Source of the DNA: Variovorax sp. 679
GTDB taxonomy: Bacteria > Pseudomonadota > Gammaproteobacteria > Burkholderiales > Burkholderiaceae_C
Reading direction: 5' to 3'
Assembly (NCBI RefSeq): GCF_003952185.1
Contig: NZ_RXFS01000006.1
Coordinates: forward strand, 124,001-188,000
DNA: 64,000 nt
The notes under the pieces were generated by a model. That model worked only from the letters and a program-made list of their open reading frames with translations. It ran no database searches and had not been told where the DNA came from. The translations under genes and the position numbers were made by a program. How positions within the stretch are numbered: position 1 is the stretch's first letter; each line of letters starts with the position of its first letter. This document shows, piece after piece, positions 17,118 to 26,639 of the stretch.

Positions 17118-19625
17118 ATGAAAAGAAGAAACCTGCGCCCGGTATCGCGGCGCTCGTTAGGTCAAAGGCATTCCTTCGGTGTCGTTGCACTCGCGGCCCT
17201 CGCGCTCGCGGGCTGTGCGTCGGGGCCTCCTGATTCGCAGACGCCCGCGCGTCCTCCCTCGTCGTTCGCCGTGCCCGGCCTCGAGAAGCCGGCCGAGGTG
17301 CTGGTCGACCGCTGGGGCGTGCCGCATCTCTACGCGGGCACGCTCTACGACGCCTTCGTGGCGCAGGGCTTCATCGCCGCGCGCGACCGGCTCTGGCAGA
17401 TGGACCTCTGGCGCAAGCGCGGTCTCGGCGAGATGGCGAAGGACTTCGGCCCCGCCTGGGTCGAGAATGACCGCGCCGCGCGCGCCGTGCTCTATCGCGG
17501 CGACATGTACCGCGAGTGGCTGGCCTATGGTTCCGACGCCAAGCGCGTGGCCGAAGCATTCACGGCGGGCGTCAACGCCTACGTGGCACAGGTGCGTGCG
17601 CAGCCCTCGCTGCTGCCGCCGGAGTTCGCGCTGCTGGGCTATCAGCCCGCGATGTGGGCGCCCGAGGACGTGGTGCGCATCCGGCACCATGGCCTCACGC
17701 TCAACTTCACATCCGAGATCGACCGTGCGCGGGCCTTCTGCGCCGGCGGCCCAGGCATCAAGGCCGACTGGCTGCGCCGCGAGCTCGATCCGCCGGTCAA
17801 CCCGCGCGTGCCGCAGGGGCTCGATCCGTGCACCATCCCGGCCGTCGAGTTGCGCGCCGCCTACCTGCGTGCAACCGAAGGCCCGCAGTTCACCAAGACC
17901 AACACGAAGCTCGCAGCGACCGTGGCGAGCCTGCAGCCAGGCACCGATGCGGCGGAAGAACTGCAGCAGGCATCGCAAGGCGACCCGACAGGAGCCTATG
18001 GCAGCAACAACTGGGTGATCTCGCCGAAGCTCACCTCGACCGGCCGGCCCATCCTGGCCAACGACCCGCATCGCGCGCACGGCGCACCGAGCCTGCGCTA
18101 CATGTCGCACCTGAGTGCGCCGGGCATGGACGTCATCGGCGCGGGCGAACCCTTCCTGCCGGGCTTGTCGATCGGCCACAACGGCACCATCGCCTTCGGC
18201 CTAACGCGCTTCTACATGGACCAGGAAGACCTGTACGTGTACCAGCTGAATCCTCGCAACCCCAACGAGTACCGCTACCAGGGCCGCTGGGAGCCGATGG
18301 TGCGCGTCACCGAGCGCATCGCGGTCAAGGGCGAGAGTGCGCCGCGCGAGGTGGTCAATACCTTCACGCGCCATGGCCCGGTGCTGCTCGCCGAGCCCGG
18401 CAAGCAGCGTGCGTTTGCACTGCGCGCGGCCTGGCTGGAACCCGGCATGGCGCCGTACTTCGGCTCGATGGATTACATGCGCGCGCGCAACTGGGACCAG
18501 TTCCGCGCGGCGATGAACCGCTGGGGCGCACCGGGCGAGAACCAGGTGTATGCCGACACCAGCGGCAACGTCGGCTGGATTCCCGGTGGCCTCACGCCCA
18601 TCCGCCCCAACTGGGACGGGCTGATGCCGGTGCCGGGCGATGGCCGCTACGAGTGGTCGGGCTTCCGCAACGGCGACGAACTGCCTTCGGAGTTCAACCC
18701 GGCGCGCGGCTACGTGGTGACCGCCAACGAGAACAACATTCCGCCGGACCACCCCGCCGCGAAGAAGGGCGTGGGCTACGAGTGGAGCGACGCGGCGCGT
18801 GCGCGGCGGCTCAAGGAGTTGTTCGCGGCCAAGGTGGCGGCGGGCTCGCGCTTCTCGGTCGAAGACTCGGAGCGCATGCAGAACGACATCGTCGCCACGC
18901 CCGCGCAGCGCGTGCTGAAGCTGCTGGCCGGCCTTCGCAGCGACGATATGCAGACGGCCACCGCGCTGCGCATGCTGCAGGGCTGGGACGGCACCATGGA
19001 CCGCGACAGCGCGGCCGCCGCGCTGTACGAGGTGTGGAGCAGCAAGCCGCTGCGCGCCGCAGTGCTCAAGGCCGGCGCGGGCGATGCCGGTGCCGCGCTG
19101 GCCGCGCCCGGCGACAACACGCGCATGGTGCTGCTGCTGGAGAACCCGTTCGGCTGGGTCACCAACGAGCAGCGCGACGCGCTGCTGCTCAAGACCCTGC
19201 CTGCGGCGATGCAGGAGCTCACGACCAAGCTGGGCCCCGACCCTGCAGCCTGGAAGTGGGGCGCGCTGCACCGCGCCGAGTTCCGCCATCCGCTCGGCGG
19301 CGTGGTCGACGCCGCCACGCGCAAGAAGCTCGACGTGGGCGACTGGCCGATGTCCGGGTCTTCCTTCACGCCGATGGCGGCTACCTACCGGGCCAGCGAC
19401 TACCGGCTGACGGCGGGCGCATCCTTCCGCATGGTGCTGGACGTGGGCAACTGGGACGCCTCGCGGGTCATCAACACACCGGGCCAGTCGGGCAACCCCG
19501 AGAGCCCGAACTACCGCGACCTGGCGCCGCTGTGGCTCGAAGGCAAGTACGTGCCGCTGGTCTACAGCCGCAGCGCCGTGGAAAAAGAGACGGTCGAGCG
19601 GATTCAATTGACGCCGGCGCGCTGA
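17118..19625 (+). CDS. Penicillin acylase family lipoprotein (Ntn hydrolase)
   Basis: 835 residues. The signal peptide has lipobox LAGC (Cys33), so this is an envelope lipoprotein. The precursor should cleave itself before Ser296 in AYG-SNNWVISP (Ser codon at 18003), which leaves that Ser as the N-terminal nucleophile of the beta subunit. The oxyanion and bridging Asn in TANENN are also present. The family hydrolyses amides such as beta-lactam side chains or acyl-homoserine lactones. The true substrate is unknown. The region 296-330 (GRPILANDPH) is very well conserved. The in-frame open region before 17118 is not coding. Confidence 0.85.
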   Translation: MKRRNLRPVSRRSLGQRHSFGVVALAALALAGCASGPPDSQTPARPPSSFAVPGLEKPAEVLVDRWGVPHLYAGTLYDAFVAQGFIAARDRLWQMDLWRKRGLGEMAKDFGPAWVENDRAARAVLYRGDMYREWLAYGSDAKRVAEAFTAGVNAYVAQVRAQPSLLPPEFALLGYQPAMWAPEDVVRIRHHGLTLNFTSEIDRARAFCAGGPGIKADWLRRELDPPVNPRVPQGLDPCTIPAVELRAAYLRATEGPQFTKTNTKLAATVASLQPGTDAAEELQQASQGDPTGAYGSNNWVISPKLTSTGRPILANDPHRAHGAPSLRYMSHLSAPGMDVIGAGEPFLPGLSIGHNGTIAFGLTRFYMDQEDLYVYQLNPRNPNEYRYQGRWEPMVRVTERIAVKGESAPREVVNTFTRHGPVLLAEPGKQRAFALRAAWLEPGMAPYFGSMDYMRARNWDQFRAAMNRWGAPGENQVYADTSGNVGWIPGGLTPIRPNWDGLMPVPGDGRYEWSGFRNGDELPSEFNPARGYVVTANENNIPPDHPAAKKGVGYEWSDAARARRLKELFAAKVAAGSRFSVEDSERMQNDIVATPAQRVLKLLAGLRSDDMQTATALRMLQGWDGTMDRDSAAAALYEVWSSKPLRAAVLKAGAGDAGAALAAPGDNTRMVLLLENPFGWVTNEQRDALLLKTLPAAMQELTTKLGPDPAAWKWGALHRAEFRHPLGGVVDAATRKKLDVGDWPMSGSSFTPMAATYRASDYRLTAGASFRMVLDVGNWDASRVINTPGQSGNPESPNYRDLAPLWLEGKYVPLVYSRSAVEKETVERIQLTPAR

Positions 19626-19679
19626 GATGCGGGGGCCGCGCTCTTAGACTTCGGCGGCCTTTCTTTCCATGCCCGAACC

Positions 19680-20401
19680 ATGACCTTCGACGAGTTCAAC
19701 CGGATCTTCGCTGCGGTGCCCGCGCGCCACAAGGAAGCCACGATCATCGCGAGCATGGATGACGAGCCCGCGCGCCCCACAGCACGCCTGATGGATGTCG
19801 CGCTCGACGCCTGCGCGGCGGCTCGTAAGCTGGCGCTGTCGATCTACGAGGGGCGACCTTCCAGGGAGCCTCACTGGTTCGACACCTGGCCGGGCGAGCA
19901 CTACCGCCTGCTTGCGGCGCTGGTGCGCACGCTGCGGCCACGCACGGTGATCGAGGTCGGCACCTTCACCGGCATGGGCACGCTGGCACTGATGCAGGAG
20001 TTGCCGCCTGCCGCGTCGGTGACGACCTTCGACCTGCTGGGCTGGGAGACTTTCGACGACACCTGGCTCGCGCCGTCCGACTTCGAGAGCGGCCGCGCGC
20101 GGCAGGTGCTGCACGACATTTCAGCGCCCGGCGGCATCGAGCCGCACCCCGCGCGCTGTTCGAATCGGCCGACCTGATCTTCGTCGACGGCCCGAAGGAC
20201 GGGCACACGGAGGCCCGCATCCTCGCCAACCTCGATACGCTGAAGCTCGCGCCGCACGTCGTGATCGTGTTCGACGACATCCGCGTCATGCACATGGTCG
20301 ACACCTGGCGCCGCATCGCGCGGCCGAAGATGGACCTGAGCTCCTTCGGCCACTGGAGCGGCACCGGCCTGATCGACTGGAACGGCGAGCCCGGCCGCTG
20401 A
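19680..20401 (+). pseudogene. Class I SAM-dependent methyltransferase, single-base frameshift
   Basis: The start MTFDEFNRIFAAVPARHKEA leads into a Rossmann methyltransferase with the SAM loop VIEVGTFTGMGTLALM. At the C run 20147-20150 the frame breaks and reaches a stop at 20177. The remaining conserved half (ADLIFVDGPKDGH, VIVFDDIRV, WNGEPGR) continues without stops in the next frame to 20401. Adding one C to the run restores HPRALFESADLIF. It is therefore a recent mutation or a sequencing error in a homopolymer. An O-methyltransferase-like product of about 240 residues is expected when intact. Confidence 0.8.
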
Positions 20402-20423
20402 CCGGCGGCGGAGGCAGCGCCGC

Positions 20424-23030
20424 CTACCAGTCTTCCTTCACCGCCAGCACCACGTCCTTGCCCGCGGCGGCCCGGCCTGCCAGCCAGGCCGTGACAGTCC
20501 CCGCGGCCACCACCGCGCCGCACAGCGCCAGCAGGCGCTCCCAGGGCACCAGAAGGTCCATCGTCCAGTGGAAGCTCTGCGGGTTCACCACCTTCACCAG
20601 CACCACGGACACAGCCAGCCCGAGTCCCAACCCTGCCACGGCGCCGATGGCGGTCCACGCCGCGCCTTCGCCGGCCACCACCGCCAGCACCTGCCGTCGC
20701 GTGAAGCCGAGGTGCGCGAGCAGCCCGAATTCCTTGCGCCGCGCCAGCACCTGCGCGCTGAAGCTCGCGGCGATGCCGAACAGGCCGATGGCGATGGCCA
20801 CCGCCTGCAGCCAGTAGGTCACGGCGAAGCTGCGGTCGAAGATGCGCAGCGAGGTCGCGCGGATCTGTCCCACCGATGCGATCTCGACGGACCCGGACGA
20901 CGTGCCGCCCGCGCGCGCCGCCAGGTCGCGCACCGCCGCCTGCACCGCGCCTTCCGATGCGCCGGGCGCGAGCGACAGCGCCACGTCGCTCACGTTGCGC
21001 TCGCCGGTGATGCGCTCGTAGTCGCGCGCATCCATCGTGACCGCTCCGAACTGCCGCGCGTAGTCGCGCCACACCCCGGCCACGAAAAAGCTCTGCGCCT
21101 TCCCTGTGCCAGCCGGCATGCCCATCGCAGCAGACAGCGGCGCGAACACCGTGCCCGGCTTCGCGCCGTAGAGCTCCACCATCGGCTCGCTCACGTAGAT
21201 GCCGATCTGTCCATCGGGCACGGGCAATGCCGCGCCCACGAGCGGCAGCGATTGCGCCGCTCCGCCTTCCAGGCTGCGCGCGATCAGCGTCACGGCGGGC
21301 CGCGCCGCATCCAGCTGCAGCGGCTGCGTGCGCAGCGTGCCCGTGCGCGCCACGCCCGGCAGCTGCGCCAGCGATTGCACGAAGGCCGGAGAAAAGGTCG
21401 CCGTGTCGGTGCTGCTGCCGCTACCGCTGTTGCCGCCGCGCCCGCCCGAGGTGGCGCGCACGTACAGGTCGGCGGGCAGCACCACGTCGAGCCAGTGCGT
21501 CACCGAGTCGCGGAAGCTCGCGACCATCACCGTGAGCGCGACGGCGAGGCTCAGGCTCGCGACCACGCCGCTCACTGCCACGGCGGCCGTGCCGCGCATG
21601 CGCCGTGCGCGCTCCACGGCCAGCATCGGCAGCACGCGCTGCGCGAACAGCGGGGCGACGCGGTCGTACAGCAGCGCGATCAGCCAGGGCAGGGCGGTGA
21701 TGCCGCCCACCAGCAGGCAGGCGACCGACAGGTATGCCGCCACCGGAATGCCGCCGATGGCCGGCAGGTTGGCGAGCACCGCGCCCAGTGCGATCAGGCC
21801 AAGCGCCAGCCAGTGGCCGTTGCCTTGCGTGGGCGCCGCGCCCAGGCCCTTGAGCGTCTGCGCCTCGGGCAGCGCCTGCGCCGCGCGTGCGGGCCACCAG
21901 CCGCCGACCAGCGCGGCCAGCACGCCCAGGCCGCCGTAGAGCAGGGCCGCGCCCGCGCTCCAGTGCAGCGTGGGCGCCACGCCTTCGAAATAGCCGCCGC
22001 CCAGGTCGCCGCCCAGAACGCGCAGCGCGAAGGCCGCCAGCGCCGTGCCGAGTGCAAGGCCGGCAACGCTGCCGATCAGCCCCAGCACCAGCGACTCGGC
22101 AAGCACCAGCCGCAGCCGCTCGCGCGGCGTGAGCCCGAGCACGCCGAGCAGCGCGAACTGCTGCGCGCGCTTGGCCACGCTGAGCGCCAGCACCGAGAAC
22201 ACCAGGAACGCGCCCGTGAACAGCGCCACCAGCGCCAGCACCGTGAGATTCACGCGGTAGGCGCGCGACAGGTTGCTCACACGCTGCGCCGCATCGCCGG
22301 GCTCGGCGAACTGCACGCCCGCGGGCCAGTCCGGCGACTTCTGCAGCGAGGCCATGAATGCGGCCCTGTCGGTGCCGGGCGCCAGGCGCAGGTCGATGCG
22401 GCTGAGCTGGCCGATGCGGCCGAAGAGCTCCTGCGCCGCCGCGATGTCCATCACCGCGAGCGCCTTGCCACCGGCGGCCACGTGGCCGGCCACCGCCAGC
22501 TTGTGCCAGGCATCGTCGCTGCGCAGCTGCACCGTCTCCGCCGCGCCTTCGCCGGATGCCTGGGCGGGCAGGCCGAGCGCGTCGCGCGCCGCGAGGTTGA
22601 GGAACACATGACCGGGCGCGAAGAGCGCGAAGCGGTCCACACCCGCCGCCGCCTGCGGCATCAGCGCGGGTGCGATGGTCAGCAGCACCAGTGCGTCGAT
22701 GCCGATCACGCGGATCGGCACCTGGCGCTCGCCGGCCAGCGCCAGGCCCTGGAACTCGACCACGGGGCTCGCCAGCGCCACCTGCGGATGCCGGGCCAGC
22801 CGTGCGAACACCGCCTCGTCGAAGCCGCCCTGCACGGCGCGCACTTCCAGGTCGGGCTCGCCGTTGACCGAGCGCACCGCGCTCGAGAACTCGTCGAGCG
22901 CCGACGCGTTGATCAGCTGTACCGAGAACGCCAGCGCCACGCCCAGCATCACGGCCAGCACGGCCGCCGCGTTGCGCCAGGGGTGGTGGCGGAGTTCCTG
23001 CCAGGAGAAGGTGCCGAGCAATGCGCGCAT
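20424..23030 (-). CDS. FtsX-family ABC transporter permease (orphan)
   Basis: 868 residues with the duplicated MacB/FtsX layout. It has an N-terminal helix (NAAAVLAVMLGVALAFSV), a large periplasmic domain, three helices with a permease loop (AQQFALLGVLGLTPRERLRLVLAESLVLG), two middle helices, then a second periplasmic domain and three more helices with the matching loop RRKEFGLLAHLGFTRRQVLAVVAGEG. It needs a LolD-type ATPase, which is not adjacent; the orphan ATPase at 34151-34801 is a candidate. Such systems move lipoproteins or peptides across the envelope. The start at 23030 was chosen because MRALLGTFSWQELRHHPWRN is the family N terminus. Confidence 0.88.
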   Translation of the reverse strand: MRALLGTFSWQELRHHPWRNAAAVLAVMLGVALAFSVQLINASALDEFSSAVRSVNGEPDLEVRAVQGGFDEAVFARLARHPQVALASPVVEFQGLALAGERQVPIRVIGIDALVLLTIAPALMPQAAAGVDRFALFAPGHVFLNLAARDALGLPAQASGEGAAETVQLRSDDAWHKLAVAGHVAAGGKALAVMDIAAAQELFGRIGQLSRIDLRLAPGTDRAAFMASLQKSPDWPAGVQFAEPGDAAQRVSNLSRAYRVNLTVLALVALFTGAFLVFSVLALSVAKRAQQFALLGVLGLTPRERLRLVLAESLVLGLIGSVAGLALGTALAAFALRVLGGDLGGGYFEGVAPTLHWSAGAALLYGGLGVLAALVGGWWPARAAQALPEAQTLKGLGAAPTQGNGHWLALGLIALGAVLANLPAIGGIPVAAYLSVACLLVGGITALPWLIALLYDRVAPLFAQRVLPMLAVERARRMRGTAAVAVSGVVASLSLAVALTVMVASFRDSVTHWLDVVLPADLYVRATSGGRGGNSGSGSSTDTATFSPAFVQSLAQLPGVARTGTLRTQPLQLDAARPAVTLIARSLEGGAAQSLPLVGAALPVPDGQIGIYVSEPMVELYGAKPGTVFAPLSAAMGMPAGTGKAQSFFVAGVWRDYARQFGAVTMDARDYERITGERNVSDVALSLAPGASEGAVQAAVRDLAARAGGTSSGSVEIASVGQIRATSLRIFDRSFAVTYWLQAVAIAIGLFGIAASFSAQVLARRKEFGLLAHLGFTRRQVLAVVAGEGAAWTAIGAVAGLGLGLAVSVVLVKVVNPQSFHWTMDLLVPWERLLALCGAVVAAGTVTAWLAGRAAAGKDVVLAVKEDW

Positions 23031-23113
23031 CGGACCATTGTCGTCGCGGCGCGTGGGGTGTTGCCCGGCCGTGGCACGATGGGGCTCTTCGACGACGCCT
23101 GAGGAATCCGACG

Positions 23114-24550
23114 ATGCGGCTCCTGCCCCATGCCCTGCTGCTGTACCGATCCCGGCTCGCGGCCTGGCTCCTCGTTCCGTTGCTCCTGGCCGGCAATGCC
23201 GTCGCACAGCCACAGCAGCAGCCTCTGACGCTGGCGAGCGATCCGGGCGTCCTGGCCAGGGCCGCGCTCGGCGCGGAGCGGGGCACGCTGGTGGTGGGGA
23301 CGCTGCGCAACGGCCAGGCAGCCTATGGCGCCGCCTACAACCCCGAGCCGCCGTCGGCGCCGCGCGCCATCGCGGCCAGCAGCGCAGAGCAGCCGATGTT
23401 CGAGATCGGTTCCGTCACCAAGGTGTTCACCGGCCTGCTGCTCGCGCAGGCGGTGCAGCGCGGCGACCTGAAGCTCGAGGACACCGTGGGCAGGCTGCTG
23501 GCCGGCAAGGTCGACGGACTCGCGCCCGCGGTGGCCTCGGTCACGCTGCGCCAGCTTGTCACGCACACCGGCTGCATGCCTGTGATGGCCGACGGCGTGA
23601 CCGGCGGCGCACCGCTTGCCGAGCAGTTCCGAACCTACGACAAGCCCATGTTCTGGGCCGCGCTCGCGCGCATCAGGCTCACGGCTGCCGCGCCGCCGTG
23701 CGAGGGCGCGTACAGCAACTTCGGCATGGCGCTGCTCGGCCAGCTGCTCGCCGAGCACTACGACACCTCATGGGGCGAGCTGGTGCGCGCGCGCATCACC
23801 GAGCCGCTGGGCATGAACGACACCGTGATCCCGCTCGGCGACAAGGCCTCGCGCATGGCCCCGGCCTTCGCCGGCGACCGCCGCCAGCCGCTGTTCGACA
23901 TGCTGGCCTACGCGCCGGCCAGCGCGCTGCGTTCCACAGCCGCCGACATGATGACCTTCAGCCGCGCCATCCTCGCCGGTGCCGGAGGCCCGCTGGGCCC
24001 GGCCGCCGCGCGCATGCTCACGCCGCTGGCGCGCTACGAGGGCGCCGAGATCGGCTATGCGGTGATGGTGCGCGGGCCCGAGGGCGGCCGGCGTACCTAC
24101 TACCACCCGGGAGTCACCGAGGGCTACCGCACGCTGTGGCTGCTGGCGCCCGACACCGGCGAGGCGTTGATCGTGCTCAGCAGCAATGCGCGCGCGCCGA
24201 TGCAGGGCGTGATGCTCGCCATCGGCAAGAGCCGCTACCCGGTGCCGACCACGGAAGTGCCCCTCGATGCGAAGCGGCTCGACGAGTACAGGGGCGAGTA
24301 CCGCGTGACGAAGACCCAGTCGCTGAGCTTCACCGTGCGCAACGGCCGGCTGCTGGTGCGCGAGACGGGGCGTGGCTACAACGCCCTCACGCCCACGGGC
24401 AACGATCGCTTTGCGGTGACCGCCATCGGGGCGCAGCTGGTGTTTCGCAGGGATGCGTCGAACGCGGTGGTTGCGGTGTCGCTGATGCAGGGGGGCAGTC
24501 AGCTCGATGGGCGGCGGGTGGGGGAGGCGGCCGCTGTGACGCAGGAGTGA
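23114..24550 (+). CDS. Serine hydrolase of the class C beta-lactamase/esterase fold
   Basis: 478 residues with a signal peptide ending ...AGNAVA. The catalytic SxxK is SVTK (Ser100, Lys103) and the YxN motif is YSN (200-202). The KTG position seems to be replaced by HPG in YYHPGVTEG, as in many esterases and D-aminopeptidase relatives rather than true AmpC enzymes. A lipocalin-like C-terminal domain (about 390-470, EYRGEYRVTKTQ) is typical of periplasmic serine hydrolases of unknown substrate. It diverges from the permease gene with 83 bp between starts. Confidence 0.82.
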   Translation: MRLLPHALLLYRSRLAAWLLVPLLLAGNAVAQPQQQPLTLASDPGVLARAALGAERGTLVVGTLRNGQAAYGAAYNPEPPSAPRAIAASSAEQPMFEIGSVTKVFTGLLLAQAVQRGDLKLEDTVGRLLAGKVDGLAPAVASVTLRQLVTHTGCMPVMADGVTGGAPLAEQFRTYDKPMFWAALARIRLTAAAPPCEGAYSNFGMALLGQLLAEHYDTSWGELVRARITEPLGMNDTVIPLGDKASRMAPAFAGDRRQPLFDMLAYAPASALRSTAADMMTFSRAILAGAGGPLGPAAARMLTPLARYEGAEIGYAVMVRGPEGGRRTYYHPGVTEGYRTLWLLAPDTGEALIVLSSNARAPMQGVMLAIGKSRYPVPTTEVPLDAKRLDEYRGEYRVTKTQSLSFTVRNGRLLVRETGRGYNALTPTGNDRFAVTAIGAQLVFRRDASNAVVAVSLMQGGSQLDGRRVGEAAAVTQE

Positions 24551-24559
24551 TCGGCGGGC

Positions 24560-25459
24560 TCAGCCTGCCAGCGTCAGCAGCTTTCCGGCCATCCGTTCGA
24601 TGTCGTCGCGCATGACGAGCTTGTCGAGCCAGTCGCGCGGAATGCCACCTACGCCGTAGAAGGCGCCCGCGAGCTGACCGCAGATCGCCGCCGTGGTGTC
24701 CGCGTCGTCGCCGAGGTTGGCGGCGGCAAGCACGGCTTCTTCGAAGGAGCCGGTGTTCGCGAAGCACCAGAGTGCTGCTTCGAGCGACTCGACGCAGTAG
24801 CCCGATCCCCTGATCTGCTCGACGGGCTTCGAGGCGTAGCCGCTGCCCGCCAGCGCCGCGACCTTCGCGCTCAGCGGCGCGAGCGGCTCGGTCGAAAGGA
24901 TCGCGGCCTTGTCCTCGCCGCGCAGCGCCGAGCGCAGCTGCAGCGCAAAGAGCTGCGAGCACTCTATGGCCTCCTGCGCGCCGTGCGTGGTGCGGGTGCT
25001 TTCTCCGGCCTGCTTCCAGGTGGCTGGCGCGCTGGCGGCATAGAACATCGGCACCGGGGCGAGCCGCATGAGCGCGCCGTTGCCTGCCGTGCGCGGGTCG
25101 GGGTCGCCCGCGAACGGATCGCCGGACGCGAGATAGCGGGTGAGGGCGCCCGATACCGTCAGGCCGATGTCGAAGCAGTTTCCGGTGCTGCTCAGGTAGC
25201 CCACGCTGCGCCAGTTGCAATAGCGGTTCATCTGGTCGACCGCGTCGAAGCCCTTGCAATGGATGAGGCTTGCCGCCAGGCACAACGCCATCGAGGTGTC
25301 GTCGGTCCATTCGCCTGCGATCAACCCGAACGGACCGCCACCCTGCATGCCGGTGACGGGCGCGAAACTGCCGCGCGAGCGGAACTCGACCGTGGTGCCT
25401 ACTGCATCACCGCAGGCCAGGCCGAGCAGGCAGCCCTGATAGCGTTCGACGTCGTTCAT
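24560..25459 (-). CDS. ADP-ribosylglycohydrolase (DraG/ARH family)
   Basis: 299 residues. Metal-binding motifs of the family are intact: ACGDAVGTTVEF (15-26), WTDDTSMAL (TDDT at 52-55) and NLGDDADTTAA (Asp251, Asp252, Asp254). These place two Mg ions for removal of ADP-ribose from proteins, nucleic acids or small molecules. It is the last gene of a four-gene operon of ADP-ribose-related enzymes. Its ATG overlaps the NADAR stop (ATGA, 25456-25459). DraG of nitrogen regulation is not implied, since no nif or DraT genes are present. Confidence 0.88.
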   Translation of the reverse strand: MNDVERYQGCLLGLACGDAVGTTVEFRSRGSFAPVTGMQGGGPFGLIAGEWTDDTSMALCLAASLIHCKGFDAVDQMNRYCNWRSVGYLSSTGNCFDIGLTVSGALTRYLASGDPFAGDPDPRTAGNGALMRLAPVPMFYAASAPATWKQAGESTRTTHGAQEAIECSQLFALQLRSALRGEDKAAILSTEPLAPLSAKVAALAGSGYASKPVEQIRGSGYCVESLEAALWCFANTGSFEEAVLAAANLGDDADTTAAICGQLAGAFYGVGGIPRDWLDKLVMRDDIERMAGKLLTLAG

Positions 25460-26016
25460 CGTGGTTGCCTCAGCGCATCGCGCGCAGCCATCAGCGCGAA
25501 GCCCAGCAGGTTGAGCCCCTTCCATTCGCGCGGGTCCTGTGCTGCGGGATCGGTGGCTGCTCGCCCGATGCCCCAGATGGCATCGACCGGGCTGGCCTCC
25601 ACCAGCACCTGGTTGCCCGTACCGAGCAGGAAGGCGCCCAGAGCCGGGTTTTGCCCGAACTTCTCGATGTTGCCGCGCGTCACGATGTCGAGGCGCGCAG
25701 CCACCCAGGCCGCTTCGTCGAAGCCGCGGATCTTGCGGCCGAGTTTCTTGGCGTCGTCCGGCGTGCGGGCGGAGAGGATCTGTTCGCAGGTTTCCGCGTC
25801 GCCGAACAGGCGTGCCTTGCCGGCCATCATGAAATGCTCGGCCGTTCGGTAGCGCGTGCCGTCGACGGTGAATTCCGCCTCGAACCATTGGCTGAAGCAG
25901 CTCTTGTTCACGCCGGTCTTCGGGGGGCGATGGCCCCAGAACAGCAGGTATTCGGGGCGGTGGCCCTGCGCGAAGTACGCGGGCAGGTCCCGGATGCTGC
26001 GGGGTGTCGTCGTCAT
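25456..26016 (-). CDS. NADAR family N-glycosidase / ADP-ribosyl hydrolase (YbiA/DUF1768)
   Basis: 186 residues, typical NADAR length. Conserved text includes CFSQWFEAEFTVDGTRYRT, AEHFMMAGKA (Glu60, Lys67), RGNIEKFGQN and VDAIWGIGR. The family includes YbiA-like N-glycosidases acting on riboflavin-pathway intermediates and enzymes that remove ADP-ribose from guanine bases. The operon context with a PARG-like and an ARH protein favours an ADP-ribose role here. A GAGAGG Shine-Dalgarno precedes the ATG at 26016. The gap to the upstream DUF4291 gene is 17 bp. Confidence 0.88.
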   Translation of the reverse strand: MTTTPRSIRDLPAYFAQGHRPEYLLFWGHRPPKTGVNKSCFSQWFEAEFTVDGTRYRTAEHFMMAGKARLFGDAETCEQILSARTPDDAKKLGRKIRGFDEAAWVAARLDIVTRGNIEKFGQNPALGAFLLGTGNQVLVEASPVDAIWGIGRAATDPAAQDPREWKGLNLLGFALMAARDALRQPR

Positions 26017-26033
26017 TTTTTCCTCTCTCCTTG

Positions 26034-26639
26034 TCAGCCGATGACGAGCGGGTGCTCCACCGGCAGTTGTAGTTCTGTGTTGTCGTCTTGTGCCAGCGGG
26101 CGCTGCGCGTCCACGAAGGGGCGCATGTCGATGACCTCCAGCAGCTCCTCGCTCGCGAATGCAGCCAGCACGCGGCCGCGCAAGCCCAGCTGGATCGCAC
26201 GGCGCTCCAGCTTGTGGCCGCTGGGCGAGTGGTCGGGGTCCCATTGAAGGCGCACTTCCGAGTGCTCGACGGCCTCCTGCCACGCCTCGCGGCTCGGGTA
26301 GCCTGCGTCGAAGGTCGACGGCACCGCCTCGCGCACCACGCGCTCGAAGAACGCGCGGCGCAGCCGCAGGCCCAGGATGACTTCCTGGCCTTCCTTGGTG
26401 CCCCAACCCGAGCGATACATCATCCAGAGGAAGTTTGGCTTGATCCAGCTCATGCGCGAAAGGCTGAAGTCCGGACCGTCGAGCCGGCCGTGGCGGATCG
26501 CGTACTCGCCGATGGCGGGGCGGTAGGCCTGGTAGACGATGACCGATGACTCGTCGTGGTGGGCGAGGATGTGCCGGCCGTCCTTCGGCCAGCGTGCGCG
26601 CTGGACGAGGTGCGGTTCTGTCGGGAGTGGAGCGTTCAT
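26034..26639 (-). CDS. DUF4291 family protein
   Basis: 201 residues. The conserved core is SSVIVYQAYRPAIGEYAI, then SRMSWIKPNFLWMMYRSGWG, then QEVILGLRLRRAFFERV and EVRLQWDPDHSPSG. These identify DUF4291 with confidence. I know of no established biochemical function. Its start overlaps the stop of the PARG-like gene (ATGA, 26636-26639) and it lies inside an ADP-ribose operon, so a role on ADP-ribosylated or NAD-derived substrates is a reasonable inference. No signal peptide or membrane helix is seen, so it should be cytoplasmic. Confidence 0.85.
   Translation of the reverse strand: MNAPLPTEPHLVQRARWPKDGRHILAHHDESSVIVYQAYRPAIGEYAIRHGRLDGPDFSLSRMSWIKPNFLWMMYRSGWGTKEGQEVILGLRLRRAFFERVVREAVPSTFDAGYPSREAWQEAVEHSEVRLQWDPDHSPSGHKLERRAIQLGLRGRVLAAFASEELLEVIDMRPFVDAQRPLAQDDNTELQLPVEHPLVIG

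Noticed and set aside
24560..25459. DraG of the nitrogenase switch
   Set aside because: No draT or nif genes are present, and the context is an ADP-ribose operon with PARG-like and NADAR enzymes.
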